A stretch of DNA of 5,710 bases from Prevotella sp. CAG:1092 (GCA_000436915.1 HF993922.1:993-6702); one strand, 5' to 3'; numbered from the stretch's first letter, positions 1-5,710 are shown. Program-made: numbers and translations. The notes: generated by a model not told the origin, from the letters alone.

Positions 1-2267
1 GACATAAGGCCCTTCTTCTGTTCAGTCATAGTGAAAGAAAGAACTTCCTTAGCAGTAGCTGAAGTGAGAGTCTTCAATGTTTCGTCTGCTGTGTTGTAAG
101 CAGGAACATAGTTGTTGACATAAGCCTTCAAGATTGTGATGATGCTGTCAACCTTATTGTAAGTACCATTGTTGATGTAAGCCAATGTGTTGTCGTAAGC
201 AGACTTAGCAATTTCAGTAGCCTCGCCATATGTACCATCGGCAACAGCTACAGCAACAGTAGGAATAGTCTTGCCCTCAGCATTGATTTCCTCGTACTTA
301 GCCTCAGAGTTCTGAGCGAGCTTGATAGCAGCGTTAAGCTTAACAATGTCGCCTGTTTTTGTGTATTCTGCGATGCTGTCGTTAGCAGCAGCCTTGTCTG
401 CACCAAAGTGCATAGCAGCTACGAGCGCCTTAGCATTCTCAGCCTTAGCAGCGAGAGCTGCTTCGATTTCAGCCTGTGTAGCAGCACCGAGGTATAGGAG
501 CTGGAAGTTTGTTGCGCAGAACCAACCTGACTGGTTTTGATTAGCAAGTGTACCAGAAGCACCGATAGTGAGTCCGCCATCGTGAACGAGCACCTTGTCT
601 GATGTAAGAGTTGTCCAAGTTCCAGCGTTGTTGTCGTTCCACAAACCTTCTGTCAAAGATGCTGAGTTGCTTGACTGCAATGAGCTTGTTGCGAATACGT
701 GCTGATCGTTTACAAAGCCATCCTGTGTAATCAAGTCGCCGCTAACCTTATAGTATCCGTTAGGCAAATTCTTGATAACCTGAGAAACCTCAAGGGTCTT
801 GCCATCGGTATTAGCCTTCCATGCGTTCCAGCAGATACGACCCTGAGCGTAGTTCAAACGCTGGTCGCCATCAGTACATGTACCTGTCTTAGTCCAACCC
901 TCAGATGTTGCAACTTCAGGTGCCTTACCAACCTCGAAAGTATCCTGGTTAGGGTATGTGAATACGCCATTCTCGATAGTTGGCTCTGAGCCTTCCTTAA
1001 CGAACATTGGGTTCTGTACAAGGAATGTATAGTCAGCAGGAGTGTCAGCAGAAGCAACCTGGCTCATCATATAAGTAAGATAAGCCTGCTTTAGCTCTGT
1101 AGCGTAAGCAACGATATCTTCCCACTTACCATTATTTATAGTCTTGTCGTACTTTGCGAGAACAGTCTGAAGATCTGCGAGACCTGGGTAAGCCTTCGCA
1201 GCTGCAGCTGTAGCCTTGGTGTATGTAGCAATGACAGAAGGTACAATATCAGCAGTCTTAATGATAGAGTCCTTAAGTGCTGTAACTTCATCAAGAGTCT
1301 TCTTCATCAAATCAGCATCACCAGAACCCATTGCTTTATCAACAATCTCAGTAGCTTTGTCAAGCTGATTAACAAGACCTGAATATTCAGCATATTTTTC
1401 AGACAACTCTCCCAATTCATCATAGAGATTGCCCAAATCTGAAGTATAGATTTCCTCAACAGAAGCTTCACCTACCTTATAAAGCTTAACACCGTCGACA
1501 ATAACCCAAGGGTTTTTGTTTGAGCCTGTGGCACCTGACTTATAACCAAACTGGAGTGTAAAATCTGAAGTTGGAGTAAACTCAAACTCGTGCTTTGTCC
1601 ATTCTGTAGCAGAAAGACCTGTTGGATCAGAGAATTCATCCTTACGGCAAATAACCTTTGTAAGGTCTGAAGCCACATATTCAGGTTTACTTTCATCAAC
1701 ATTTTGGTTCAAGTTGATAGTCCAGTATTCCAAGCGATATTTAGCGCATGGCAAAGATACTTTCTGCTGATAAGCTACAGCTCCTCCCCATCCTGCACGC
1801 ATATAGAGGAAACCAAGGTTGTCGTCGGTATCGTCAGCTGCAGGCTTAGTTGGAACTGTAATAGAACCAGCTGGTTTGCCATCACCCATTCCGAGGTATC
1901 CTTCCTTTAAGCTATAAGGGAGAGCTCCATAATACTTCCACTCTGGCTTTGTGGTAGCATAAGCTTCAGAAACTGTCCATCCCTTAGGAGCGCCAAGGAA
2001 ACCATACCATGAAAGGTCGCCAGCTACGTTGTAGCCTTTACCATCTGTTGGCTCAGCATAGTAATCGCCATTTGCTGATTTTAAGAAACGAGAACGGTCT
2101 GACTTTTCGCCTGTTGCAGTAGTTTCAGAAGTTGGTTTACCTTCGTCGGTGAAAGTTAAGCCCTCATCGAAACCTGCGTTAGTAATAAGATGTGTTACAT
2201 CTTCCTCTTGTGCGAAAGCTGAAAAGCTGAATGCCGCAGCAAGAGACATAAGTAATACTTTCTTCAT
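1..2267 (-). CDS. Large secreted modular surface protein, 3' end outside window
   Basis: An uninterrupted reading frame of 755 codons runs from the ATG at 2267 off the left edge, so the C-terminus is unseen. Residues 1-19 (MKKVLLMSLAAAFSFSAFA) are a clear signal peptide with an A-F-A cleavage site before Gln20, so the protein is exported. Residues about 24-265 are rich in aromatics, Gly and beta-strand patterns (NAGFDEGL, GWTVSEAY, KYRLEYW, DGVKLYKVG), like a galactose-binding or carbohydrate-binding jelly roll. Residues 266-410 are charged, Ala-rich and helical. Residues about 412-592 look like a second beta module (VQNPMF, EGWTKTGT, LPNGYYKVSGDL, TNFQLLYLG), followed by another Ala-rich helical stretch. 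No catalytic motif was recognised. The start is set by the signal peptide; there is no Shine-Dalgarno sequence, which is normal for this phylum. Family and ligand are unknown; a carbohydrate-binding or adhesive surface role is inferred from the architecture alone. Confidence 0.88.
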   Translation of the reverse strand, partial: MKKVLLMSLAAAFSFSAFAQEEDVTHLITNAGFDEGLTFTDEGKPTSETTATGEKSDRSRFLKSANGDYYAEPTDGKGYNVAGDLSWYGFLGAPKGWTVSEAYATTKPEWKYYGALPYSLKEGYLGMGDGKPAGSITVPTKPAADDTDDNLGFLYMRAGWGGAVAYQQKVSLPCAKYRLEYWTINLNQNVDESKPEYVASDLTKVICRKDEFSDPTGLSATEWTKHEFEFTPTSDFTLQFGYKSGATGSNKNPWVIVDGVKLYKVGEASVEEIYTSDLGNLYDELGELSEKYAEYSGLVNQLDKATEIVDKAMGSGDADLMKKTLDEVTALKDSIIKTADIVPSVIATYTKATAAAAKAYPGLADLQTVLAKYDKTINNGKWEDIVAYATELKQAYLTYMMSQVASADTPADYTFLVQNPMFVKEGSEPTIENGVFTYPNQDTFEVGKAPEVATSEGWTKTGTCTDGDQRLNYAQGRICWNAWKANTDGKTLEVSQVIKNLPNGYYKVSGDLITQDGFVNDQHVFATSSLQSSNSASLTEGLWNDNNAGTWTTLTSDKVLVHDGGLTIGASGTLANQNQSGWFCATNFQLLYLGAATQAEIEAALAAKAENAKALVAAMHFGADKAAANDSIAEYTKTGDIVKLNAAIKLAQNSEAKYEEINAEGKTIPTVAVAVADGTYGEATEIAKSAYDNTLAYINNGTYNKVDSIITILKAYVNNYVPAYNTADETLKTLTSATAKEVLSFTMTEQKKGLM

Positions 2268-2341
2268 TTTCAGGATAAGTTAATTAGTAATATAATTATT
2301 TTATTTAAGTTTTATCACGATGGAAACGTAGATTCTCGGTG

Positions 2342-2371
2342 CAAATTTACTATTTGTTTAGTATAACAAAG
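2342..2371 (-). promoter_or_regulatory. Bacteroidetes-type promoter for the large secreted protein
   Basis: Read on the minus strand, 2349-2342 is TAAATTTG, an exact match to the Bacteroidetes -7 element TAnnTTTG. TTTG at 2370-2367 can serve as the -33 element, 17 bp upstream, which is slightly short of the usual 19-21. The start of transcription would fall near 2336, giving a leader of about 70 nt before the ATG at 2267. Motif match and position are visible; activity is inferred. Confidence 0.5.
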
Positions 2372-2475
2372 GGAAAAAATAGAGAAAAAAGGAGTAAAAT
2401 ATGCTTTTTATCCCCACCCGACCTTTAAAAAAGACGATTTATAGTATATATCACACTAATTATTTGCCAAAAAAG

Positions 2476-2505
2476 TTGGATGGTTTTATTTTTTTATTAA
2501 CTTTG
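2476..2505 (+). promoter_or_regulatory. Bacteroidetes-type promoter facing the phospholipase remnant
   Basis: TTG at 2476-2478 is followed after 19 bp by TAACTTTG at 2498-2505, an exact TAnnTTTG -7 element with ideal spacing. Transcription would begin near 2512 and run into the truncated phospholipase frame. The promoter appears whole although the start codon and N-terminal half of the gene behind it are missing. This fits a deletion inside the gene that spared its control region. Confidence 0.55.
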
Positions 2506-2603
2506 CCACCAAGTTTTCTACCACCTATATTATCAAACCTAAATAAGAGTTTATTTGTAGAGGAAATTAACACCTAAGAGTTATAACAGACATAAGTCAG
2601 CCT

Positions 2604-3191
2604 TTGCGCCTTAGTAGCTGTCGTGGAAAGATTCTTTTCCTAACTCGCAACTATTATGGCACTTCACAAAGTGCTACAACGCCAGTATATGGAGGAGTTA
2701 TTCGTGATTGGCAAGATAATACTATTTTTGATGCCACAATTTATAAGAATAACGCAGCTCAAGTTTGCGGCATACACATCCAAGACAACTATACACAAAG
2801 TGACGTGTCAATAAAACAAAATAACGTAAAAGATTGTTTGGATAAGTCAGCAGCTGATTTGACTAACACATTCTACATCAACTACGTTAGTATGATTACA
2901 AGAGATCTCGCTAAGCCAATGGATGCGGCAAAGAAAATGAATCCTGCAACTGTAAACTTGTTGGCTAATACTTCTGGCAAGACAGGTATCATGTTCTATG
3001 ACTTCTGTGCTGATAACACCTATGGAGGTAAAGACCTACAAAAGGCTATCCTTAACCAGAACCACAAGTATGTGTTTGGAAAACGCACACGTGTTTCTGC
3101 ATCTAAAGGTAATGGTACCGGTGTTGGCATAGCTGGCGACGAATATGCAGATGGATCTGACGTATTTGCTAAACCACACAAGAACTTCTAA
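2604..3191 (+). pseudogene. Phosphatidylinositol-specific phospholipase C, C-terminal half only (5'-truncated)
   Basis: The frame (open from 2571, possible TTG start at 2604) reads like the second half of a bacterial PI-PLC X-domain TIM barrel. Visible marks are the strand CRGKILFLTR near residues 6-15, IQDNY at 59-63, and GIMFYDF at 128-134. From remembered Bacillus cereus PI-PLC numbering, D61 and Y63 would match substrate-binding D198 and Y200, and D133 would match D274; the 72-residue gap is close to the family's 76. The catalytic histidines (H32 and H82 there), the signal peptide and about 140-150 N-terminal residues are absent. The region between promoter and frame is too short to encode them. 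There is no in-frame ATG before 2892, so efficient translation is doubtful. Intact members cleave phosphatidylinositol or its glycan-linked forms outside the cell; this copy should be inactive. A phase-variable or reassorted gene is a less likely alternative. The family call is from pattern memory, moderately sure. Confidence 0.65.
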
Positions 3192-3202
3192 TCCCTAACT
3201 TC

Positions 3203-3258
3203 AATATAGGCATAGTCAAGTGGTAGGCATTCTCTCCTACCCTTGATTAGCCTATGTT
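3203..3258 (+). terminator. Long hairpin after the phospholipase remnant
   Basis: The left arm (AATATAGGC, then ATAGT, CAAG, T, GGTAGG) pairs with the right arm (CCTACC, CTTG, ATTA, GCCTATGTT) around the 8-nt loop at 3221-3228. This gives more than 20 pairs with two single-base bulges and two G-T wobbles. A T-rich run (TTTTCTATCTTTT) follows, so it fits an intrinsic terminator 11 bases after the stop at 3191. It overlaps the upstream candidate ATG (3254) of the next gene, so it could instead act as an attenuator or processing site between co-transcribed genes. Confidence 0.55.
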
Positions 3259-3271
3259 TTCTATCTTTTAT

Positions 3272-3955
3272 ATGAGAAACTTATTATTAGCTATATTGAT
3301 GTGTCTGCCTTTGGCAACTATGGCACAGGAAAAGCAGATGGTGGTTTACCGCGACGGACGAACTCCTCTGCGCATAGACGTAGCTTCGATCGACAGCATA
3401 ACATTCGAGGATGCTGTGGAGGAGCACGAATATGTAGACTTAGGGCTGAGTGTGCTTTGGGCTACATGCAACGTCGGAGCTGCTACACCTGAGGAATATG
3501 GCAACTATTTTGCATGGGGCGAGACAGTAACAAAGGATAGCTATACGGAAGAAAACTACGTGTATGCAGAGAAGGGTGCATACAAAGATTTGCCTAAGGA
3601 TATAGCTGGCACAGAATATGATGCTGCCACAGCTATATGGAAAGGAGAATGGCGCATGCCTAATATCAACGAGGTGGAGGAATTGGCAAAGAACTGCACA
3701 TGGACATGGACTGCACAAAAGGAGGTGAACGGATATCGCATAGTTGGTCCTTCGGGCAAAGAGATATTCCTTCCTGCTGCTGGTCAATGGCGCAACGCTC
3801 CTATCAACGTTGGCTCCACAGGCTATTATTGGACAAGCTCTTTGTCTGACGAATATTCCTCTGCAGCCTACAACCTCAACTTTACAGGCTTTAGCGGCAG
3901 ATGGAGTGCCAACCGCGCCTACGGCTTCTGCATAAGGGCTGTATGCAATAAATGA
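3272..3955 (+). CDS. Small secreted protein with Fib_succ_major-type paralogous domain
   Basis: The protein has 227 residues from the ATG at 3272. Residues 1-19 (MRNLLLAILMCLPLATMAQ) form a signal peptide with a T-M-A site before Gln19. Residues 22-47 (MVVYRDGRT...DVASIDSITFED) match the short lead-in common in Bacteroidales exported proteins, where an 'I/VDSITF' strand precedes the main domain. From residue 53 the text is typical of the Fibrobacter succinogenes major paralogous domain (TIGR02145/PF09603): EYVDLGLSVLWATCNVGA, YGNYFAWGE, WRMPNINEVEEL at 127-138, NGYRIVGPSGKEIFLPAAG, YYWTSS, and the ending YGFCIRAV. The family is abundant in gut Bacteroidetes, and its biochemical role is not established. 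An in-frame ATG at 3254 would add MFSIFY; 3272 is preferred because it gives a standard signal peptide and 3254 lies inside the upstream hairpin. No Shine-Dalgarno sequence or separate promoter was found, so read-through from 2476-2505 is possible. Confidence 0.87.
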   Translation: MRNLLLAILMCLPLATMAQEKQMVVYRDGRTPLRIDVASIDSITFEDAVEEHEYVDLGLSVLWATCNVGAATPEEYGNYFAWGETVTKDSYTEENYVYAEKGAYKDLPKDIAGTEYDAATAIWKGEWRMPNINEVEELAKNCTWTWTAQKEVNGYRIVGPSGKEIFLPAAGQWRNAPINVGSTGYYWTSSLSDEYSSAAYNLNFTGFSGRWSANRAYGFCIRAVCNK

Positions 3956-4032
3956 AGGAGGACAGAATGATACAGCCTATCTATTGCCACACACAATGCC
4001 TACAATCTAAAAAAAGAACTTCATAAAAACAC

Positions 4033-4069
4033 AAACTTCCCTTCTCGAAATAAGAAGGGAAGTTTTTTT
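4033..4069. terminator. Strong hairpin terminator between convergent genes
   Basis: AAACTTCCCTTCT (4033-4045) and AGAAGGGAAGTTT (4053-4065) form a perfect 13-bp stem around a 7-nt loop, followed by seven T residues (4063-4069). It closes the rightward transcript of the secreted Fib_succ-type gene. It also starts 10 bases beyond the stop of the leftward VWA gene, where the minus strand continues with TTTGTGTTTTT, so it probably works in both directions. Confidence 0.85.
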
Positions 4070-4075
4070 GCTTTA

Positions 4076-4720
4076 TTATTCTTCATCGAAATAAGATGCT
4101 GACGGCATTGCTACGCCGTCGCTACAGCATTTATTGAATCTTGCGCGCGACTTACGTTCACGACAGAACATGGCTTTTGTAGATTCTTCGTCTTCGGTGA
4201 ACGCAAGATGATTGTCGATAGCCATAGCTCCAGCCATTCCCTCAACATCAAGATTGTCGGTGCCGATAAGAGTGAAAGTCCAATTCTGCTTCTTCAGCTT
4301 CTCTATGAGGTTTTTCACCATCTGCAGGTTATACTCACTTGAACAATTCTCTTCGCCATCGGTGATGATGGTCACCAACACGTTGTCAGCCTCTGTGGTC
4401 TGCGCATTCATCTTCGCAATACCCTTGCCTATAGCATCATAGAGCGGAGTAGCGCCACCAGGCTGATAGTCTCTCTTGGTCAGTTGCTTAGCCTTGTTGG
4501 CATTCACATTGTCGTAGTGAACCTTGAAGTGGTCGCTATCGAAAGTAATCAAGGTTAGTCGCTGTTCCATATTAGGGTGTGCCTTCATCATCTGTTGGCA
4601 TGTGGTGATGGTTTCGTTGATTCCTGCCAATGCCTCACGATGAATGATGCTCATGCTGCCCGATTCGTCGACGATAACAAGATTGAATACTCTCTTCTGT
4701 GCAGTTTCGTTAGTCTTCAT
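4076..4720 (-). CDS. Cytoplasmic von Willebrand factor A (VWA) domain protein
   Basis: The protein has 214 residues with no signal peptide or membrane segment, so it should act in the cytoplasm. Almost all of it is a single VWA fold. The metal-binding MIDAS is complete: DESGS at residues 18-22 (D18, S20, S22), T91 in PGGATPLYDAI, and D121 in IITDGEEN. VWA domains of this kind bind a divalent metal and mediate protein-protein contacts, often with AAA+ ATPase or tellurite-resistance partners; no such partner is in the window. The C-terminal tail (FCRERKSRARFN...SYFDEE) is basic then acidic. The start is well placed: GGAG at 4732-4729 on the minus strand sits 8 nt before the ATG, one of the few Shine-Dalgarno-like sites here. 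The gene ends just before the shared terminator and is divergent from the methyltransferase. The specific function is unknown. Confidence 0.88.
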   Translation of the reverse strand: MKTNETAQKRVFNLVIVDESGSMSIIHREALAGINETITTCQQMMKAHPNMEQRLTLITFDSDHFKVHYDNVNANKAKQLTKRDYQPGGATPLYDAIGKGIAKMNAQTTEADNVLVTIITDGEENCSSEYNLQMVKNLIEKLKKQNWTFTLIGTDNLDVEGMAGAMAIDNHLAFTEDEESTKAMFCRERKSRARFNKCCSDGVAMPSASYFDEE

Positions 4721-4763
4721 AATGTAATCTCCTATAGTTTAATTGTTATTATAATGTTATTTA

Positions 4764-4796
4764 ATTCTTATAAGAATGTTGTTTTATCCTTATAAG
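4764..4796. promoter_or_regulatory. Pair of CTTATAAG palindromes, candidate operator
   Basis: ATTCTTATAAGAAT at 4764-4777 is a perfect 14-bp palindrome. A second copy of its core, CTTATAAG, lies at 4789-4796. The cores start 22 bp apart (4767 and 4789), about two turns of the helix, so a dimeric regulator could bind both on one face. The pair lies 44-76 bp upstream of the VWA start codon and just upstream of the methyltransferase promoter region, so it could control either gene. The regulator is unknown. AT-rich background could produce one palindrome by chance; two in helical register is less easily explained. Confidence 0.4.
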
Positions 4797-4819
4797 AAAC
4801 AAGTGGATGAAAAATTAAG

Positions 4820-4847
4820 TTGATGGTGATATTTTTTTGTATCTTTG
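4820..4847 (+). promoter_or_regulatory. Upstream promoter for the methyltransferase
   Basis: TATCTTTG at 4840-4847 matches TAnnTTTG exactly, and TTG at 4820-4822 lies 17 bp upstream. Transcription would start near 4854, giving a leader of about 109 nt that contains most of the palindrome at 4846-4915. It is one of three TAnnTTTG matches facing the gene and the only one with a TTG near the right distance. Confidence 0.45.
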
Positions 4848-4915
4848 CATAAGATAAGCTGCACTCGGCAATCAGAAAGCAAGCTTTCATTGCGCTCGTT
4901 TGCATTATCTTTGCA
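4846..4915. repeat. Imperfect 70-bp palindrome flanked by TATCTTTGCA direct repeats
   Basis: The two arms align as TGCA(T)AAGATAA(GC)TGCA, then a poorly matched CTCGG/ACGAGCG stretch, then CAAT(CA)GAAAGC, closing on GAAAGC-AA-GCTTTC at 4875-4888. The sequence TATCTTTGCA occurs at 4840-4849 and again at 4906-4915, so the palindrome sits between, and partly overlaps, 10-bp direct repeats. This fits a small REP- or MITE-like insertion, or a duplicated promoter with a structured leader. The copy number elsewhere in the genome cannot be seen here. Confidence 0.45.
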
Positions 4916-4954
4916 AAAAATAGTAAGAAAATAGCAAAAGACAGCATAACTTTG
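4906..4954 (+). promoter_or_regulatory. Two further TAnnTTTG elements before the methyltransferase
   Basis: TATCTTTG at 4906-4913 and TAACTTTG at 4947-4954 both match the Bacteroidetes -7 element. Neither has a good TTTG or TTG at 19-21 bp; TTTC at 4885-4888, 17 bp before the first, is the nearest. The second ends only 8 nt before the ATG at 4963, so a transcript from it would be nearly leaderless. Both are weak candidates that may be by-products of local repetition. Confidence 0.25.
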
Positions 4955-4962
4955 CAGCCACT

Positions 4963-5676
4963 ATGAAGAAAGAAAAAGACCCTATGGGAATGGCAATAGC
5001 CGACTATTATAAGAATGGTGTAGCAGGAAGACTGCGTGTGTTCTCGCCCGATTTTGATGAGGACGAGATTCCTGTCGACACCTTGTATCGTGAATACGAA
5101 GAAATGCCAAAGTTGGAGCAGACGGCACTAACTATGGCTAAAGGCAACATCCTTGACGTTGGTGCAGGAGCTGGTTGCCATAGTCTTGCTTTGCAGGATA
5201 TGGGAAAGAAGGTTGTGGCTATCGACATTTCGCCTTTGGCTGTAGAAACAATGAAGCTTAGAGGTGTGGAAGATGCAAGAGAACAAGACTTCTGGCTCAT
5301 AAACGAGAAGTTCGACACCATACTGATGCTGATGAATGGAATCGGCATTGTTGGCACCATCAGCCAACTACCTAAGTTCTTTGACCATATTGCCGAGATT
5401 ATGGAGCCCGACGGTCAACTTCTTGTCGACTCTACAGACATCTGCTACATCTTTGAAACCGAGGATGGCATAATAGAATTGCCTGAGGGGGATGGATATT
5501 ATGGCGAGCTGAAATATCAGATGCAATATAAGCGCACTAAGGGCGAGGAGTTCCCTTGGCTGTACATCGACTTCGAAACTCTCGCCACAAAAGCTGCCGA
5601 ATGTGGTTTTTATGCTGAATTGGTGGAGCAAACCGATGACTACAACTTCCTGGCTCGCATCACTAAAAAGGCTTAA
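4963..5676 (+). CDS. Class I SAM-dependent methyltransferase
   Basis: The protein has 237 residues, with no signal peptide, and is expected to be cytoplasmic. A Rossmann-type methyltransferase core begins near residue 60. Motif I is ILDVGAGAGCHSL (63-75), the glycine loop that holds S-adenosylmethionine. VVAIDIS (84-90) ends beta-strand 2, with acidic D88 expected to bind the ribose hydroxyls. FDTILMLMNGIG forms the strand 4 region, and IMEPDGQLLVDSTD the strand 5 region. The N-terminal 60 residues (DPMGMAIADYYKNG..., then an acidic DFDEDEIP segment) form a helical cap that could recognise the substrate. The closing strands include YAELVEQTDDYNFLARI. The substrate is not predictable, and neighbouring genes give no clue. 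The start is the first ATG after the promoter region and gives a sensible MKKEKD N-terminus; no Shine-Dalgarno sequence is present. No terminator was seen in the 34 bases after the stop. Confidence 0.9.
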   Translation: MKKEKDPMGMAIADYYKNGVAGRLRVFSPDFDEDEIPVDTLYREYEEMPKLEQTALTMAKGNILDVGAGAGCHSLALQDMGKKVVAIDISPLAVETMKLRGVEDAREQDFWLINEKFDTILMLMNGIGIVGTISQLPKFFDHIAEIMEPDGQLLVDSTDICYIFETEDGIIELPEGDGYYGELKYQMQYKRTKGEEFPWLYIDFETLATKAAECGFYAELVEQTDDYNFLARITKKA

Positions 5677-5710
5677 CTAGACCTCAAATCCGCAAGCAAT
5701 CTCAATGGCA

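Larger units (their letters stand above)
2268..2603. other. Divergent AT-rich control region
   Basis: This 336-base stretch separates the leftward secreted-protein gene from the rightward phospholipase remnant. It is very AT-rich, holds one promoter-like element facing each way, and otherwise has no convincing gene. The only open frame of note (2401-2577, 58 codons) is low-complexity and runs through the rightward promoter. No strong hairpin was seen. Its right end, about 2590-2605, is where the missing 5' part of the phospholipase gene should lie. Confidence 0.6.

Noticed and set aside
322..540. 72-codon plus-strand frame
   Set aside because: It lies antisense inside the large secreted protein. 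Its Ala/Ser-rich text is the complement of Ala-rich helical codons, with no start signal.
699..1910. Plus- and minus-strand frames at 699-989, 854-1057, 1472-1702 and 1704-1910
   Set aside because: All lie inside the 755-codon secreted-protein frame in other phases and have no family-like motifs.
2401..2577. A 58-codon frame starting MLFIPTRPLKK, preceded by GGAG 6 nt upstream
   Set aside because: It runs straight through the rightward promoter, is low-complexity and AT-rich, resembles no known protein, and ends before the phospholipase frame. It is most likely chance.
3301..3935. Alternative frames over the Fib_succ-type gene (3301-3492, 3440-3787, 3556-3759, 3744-3935)
   Set aside because: They overlap a gene with a signal peptide and clear family motifs; their Cys/Ser-rich products look like shadow translations.
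4748..4753. TATAAT on the minus strand upstream of the VWA gene
   Set aside because: The main Bacteroidetes sigma factor uses TAnnTTTG rather than TATAAT, and in this AT-rich stretch a TATAAT is expected by chance. No clear promoter for the VWA gene was found.
4212..4795. Plus-strand frames 4212-4442 and 4577-4795
   Set aside because: They are antisense to the VWA gene with its complete MIDAS; the second also crosses the intergenic palindromes.
4764..4915. Possible CRISPR array or riboswitch in the divergent region
   Set aside because: There are no regularly spaced identical repeats of CRISPR length, and the hairpin does not match any riboswitch aptamer I recognise.
5007..5631. Minus-strand frames 5007-5360, 5128-5367 and 5368-5631
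   Set aside because: They are antisense shadows of the methyltransferase, which carries its SAM-binding motifs in order.

Overview
The window looks like chromosomal DNA from a Bacteroidales bacterium, most likely Prevotella or a close relative such as Segatella. Three things point there. Promoter elements have the Bacteroidetes form TAnnTTTG with an upstream TTG or TTTG. Most genes lack a Shine-Dalgarno sequence. The protein families are typical of that group: long secreted Ala-rich repeat proteins and the 'YVDLGLSV-WATCNVGA' Fibrobacter-type paralogous domain. The genus is an inference; there is no rRNA or marker gene to confirm it.

Left part (1-2603): a long secreted protein is read leftwards from 2267 and runs off the left edge, with at least 755 codons visible. 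It has a signal peptide and alternating beta-rich and Ala-rich helical modules. Its promoter lies at 2342-2371. A second promoter facing right lies at 2476-2505, so 2268-2603 is a divergent control region.

Middle (2604-4070): the rightward promoter leads into what looks like the C-terminal half of a secreted phosphatidylinositol-specific phospholipase C. The N-terminal half, with the signal peptide and both catalytic histidines, is missing, so it is called a 5'-truncated pseudogene. A long hairpin follows, then a small secreted Fib_succ_major-type protein, then a strong hairpin terminator that can serve both strands.

Right part (4076-5710): a cytoplasmic von Willebrand factor A (VWA) protein with a complete metal-binding MIDAS site is read leftwards, and a class I SAM-dependent methyltransferase is read rightwards. 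The 242-bp control region between them holds a pair of CTTATAAG palindromes two helical turns apart. It also holds a roughly 70-bp imperfect palindrome carrying copies of the promoter motif, and three TAnnTTTG elements in series facing the methyltransferase.

The left half is about the cell surface: three genes encode, or derive from, exported proteins. The right half is two cytoplasmic genes with no evident metabolic link. No CRISPR array, tRNA, rRNA, transposase or complete new multi-gene system was seen. The least explained items are the palindromic elements at 4764-4915 and the truncated phospholipase that still has a promoter and a terminator-like hairpin.
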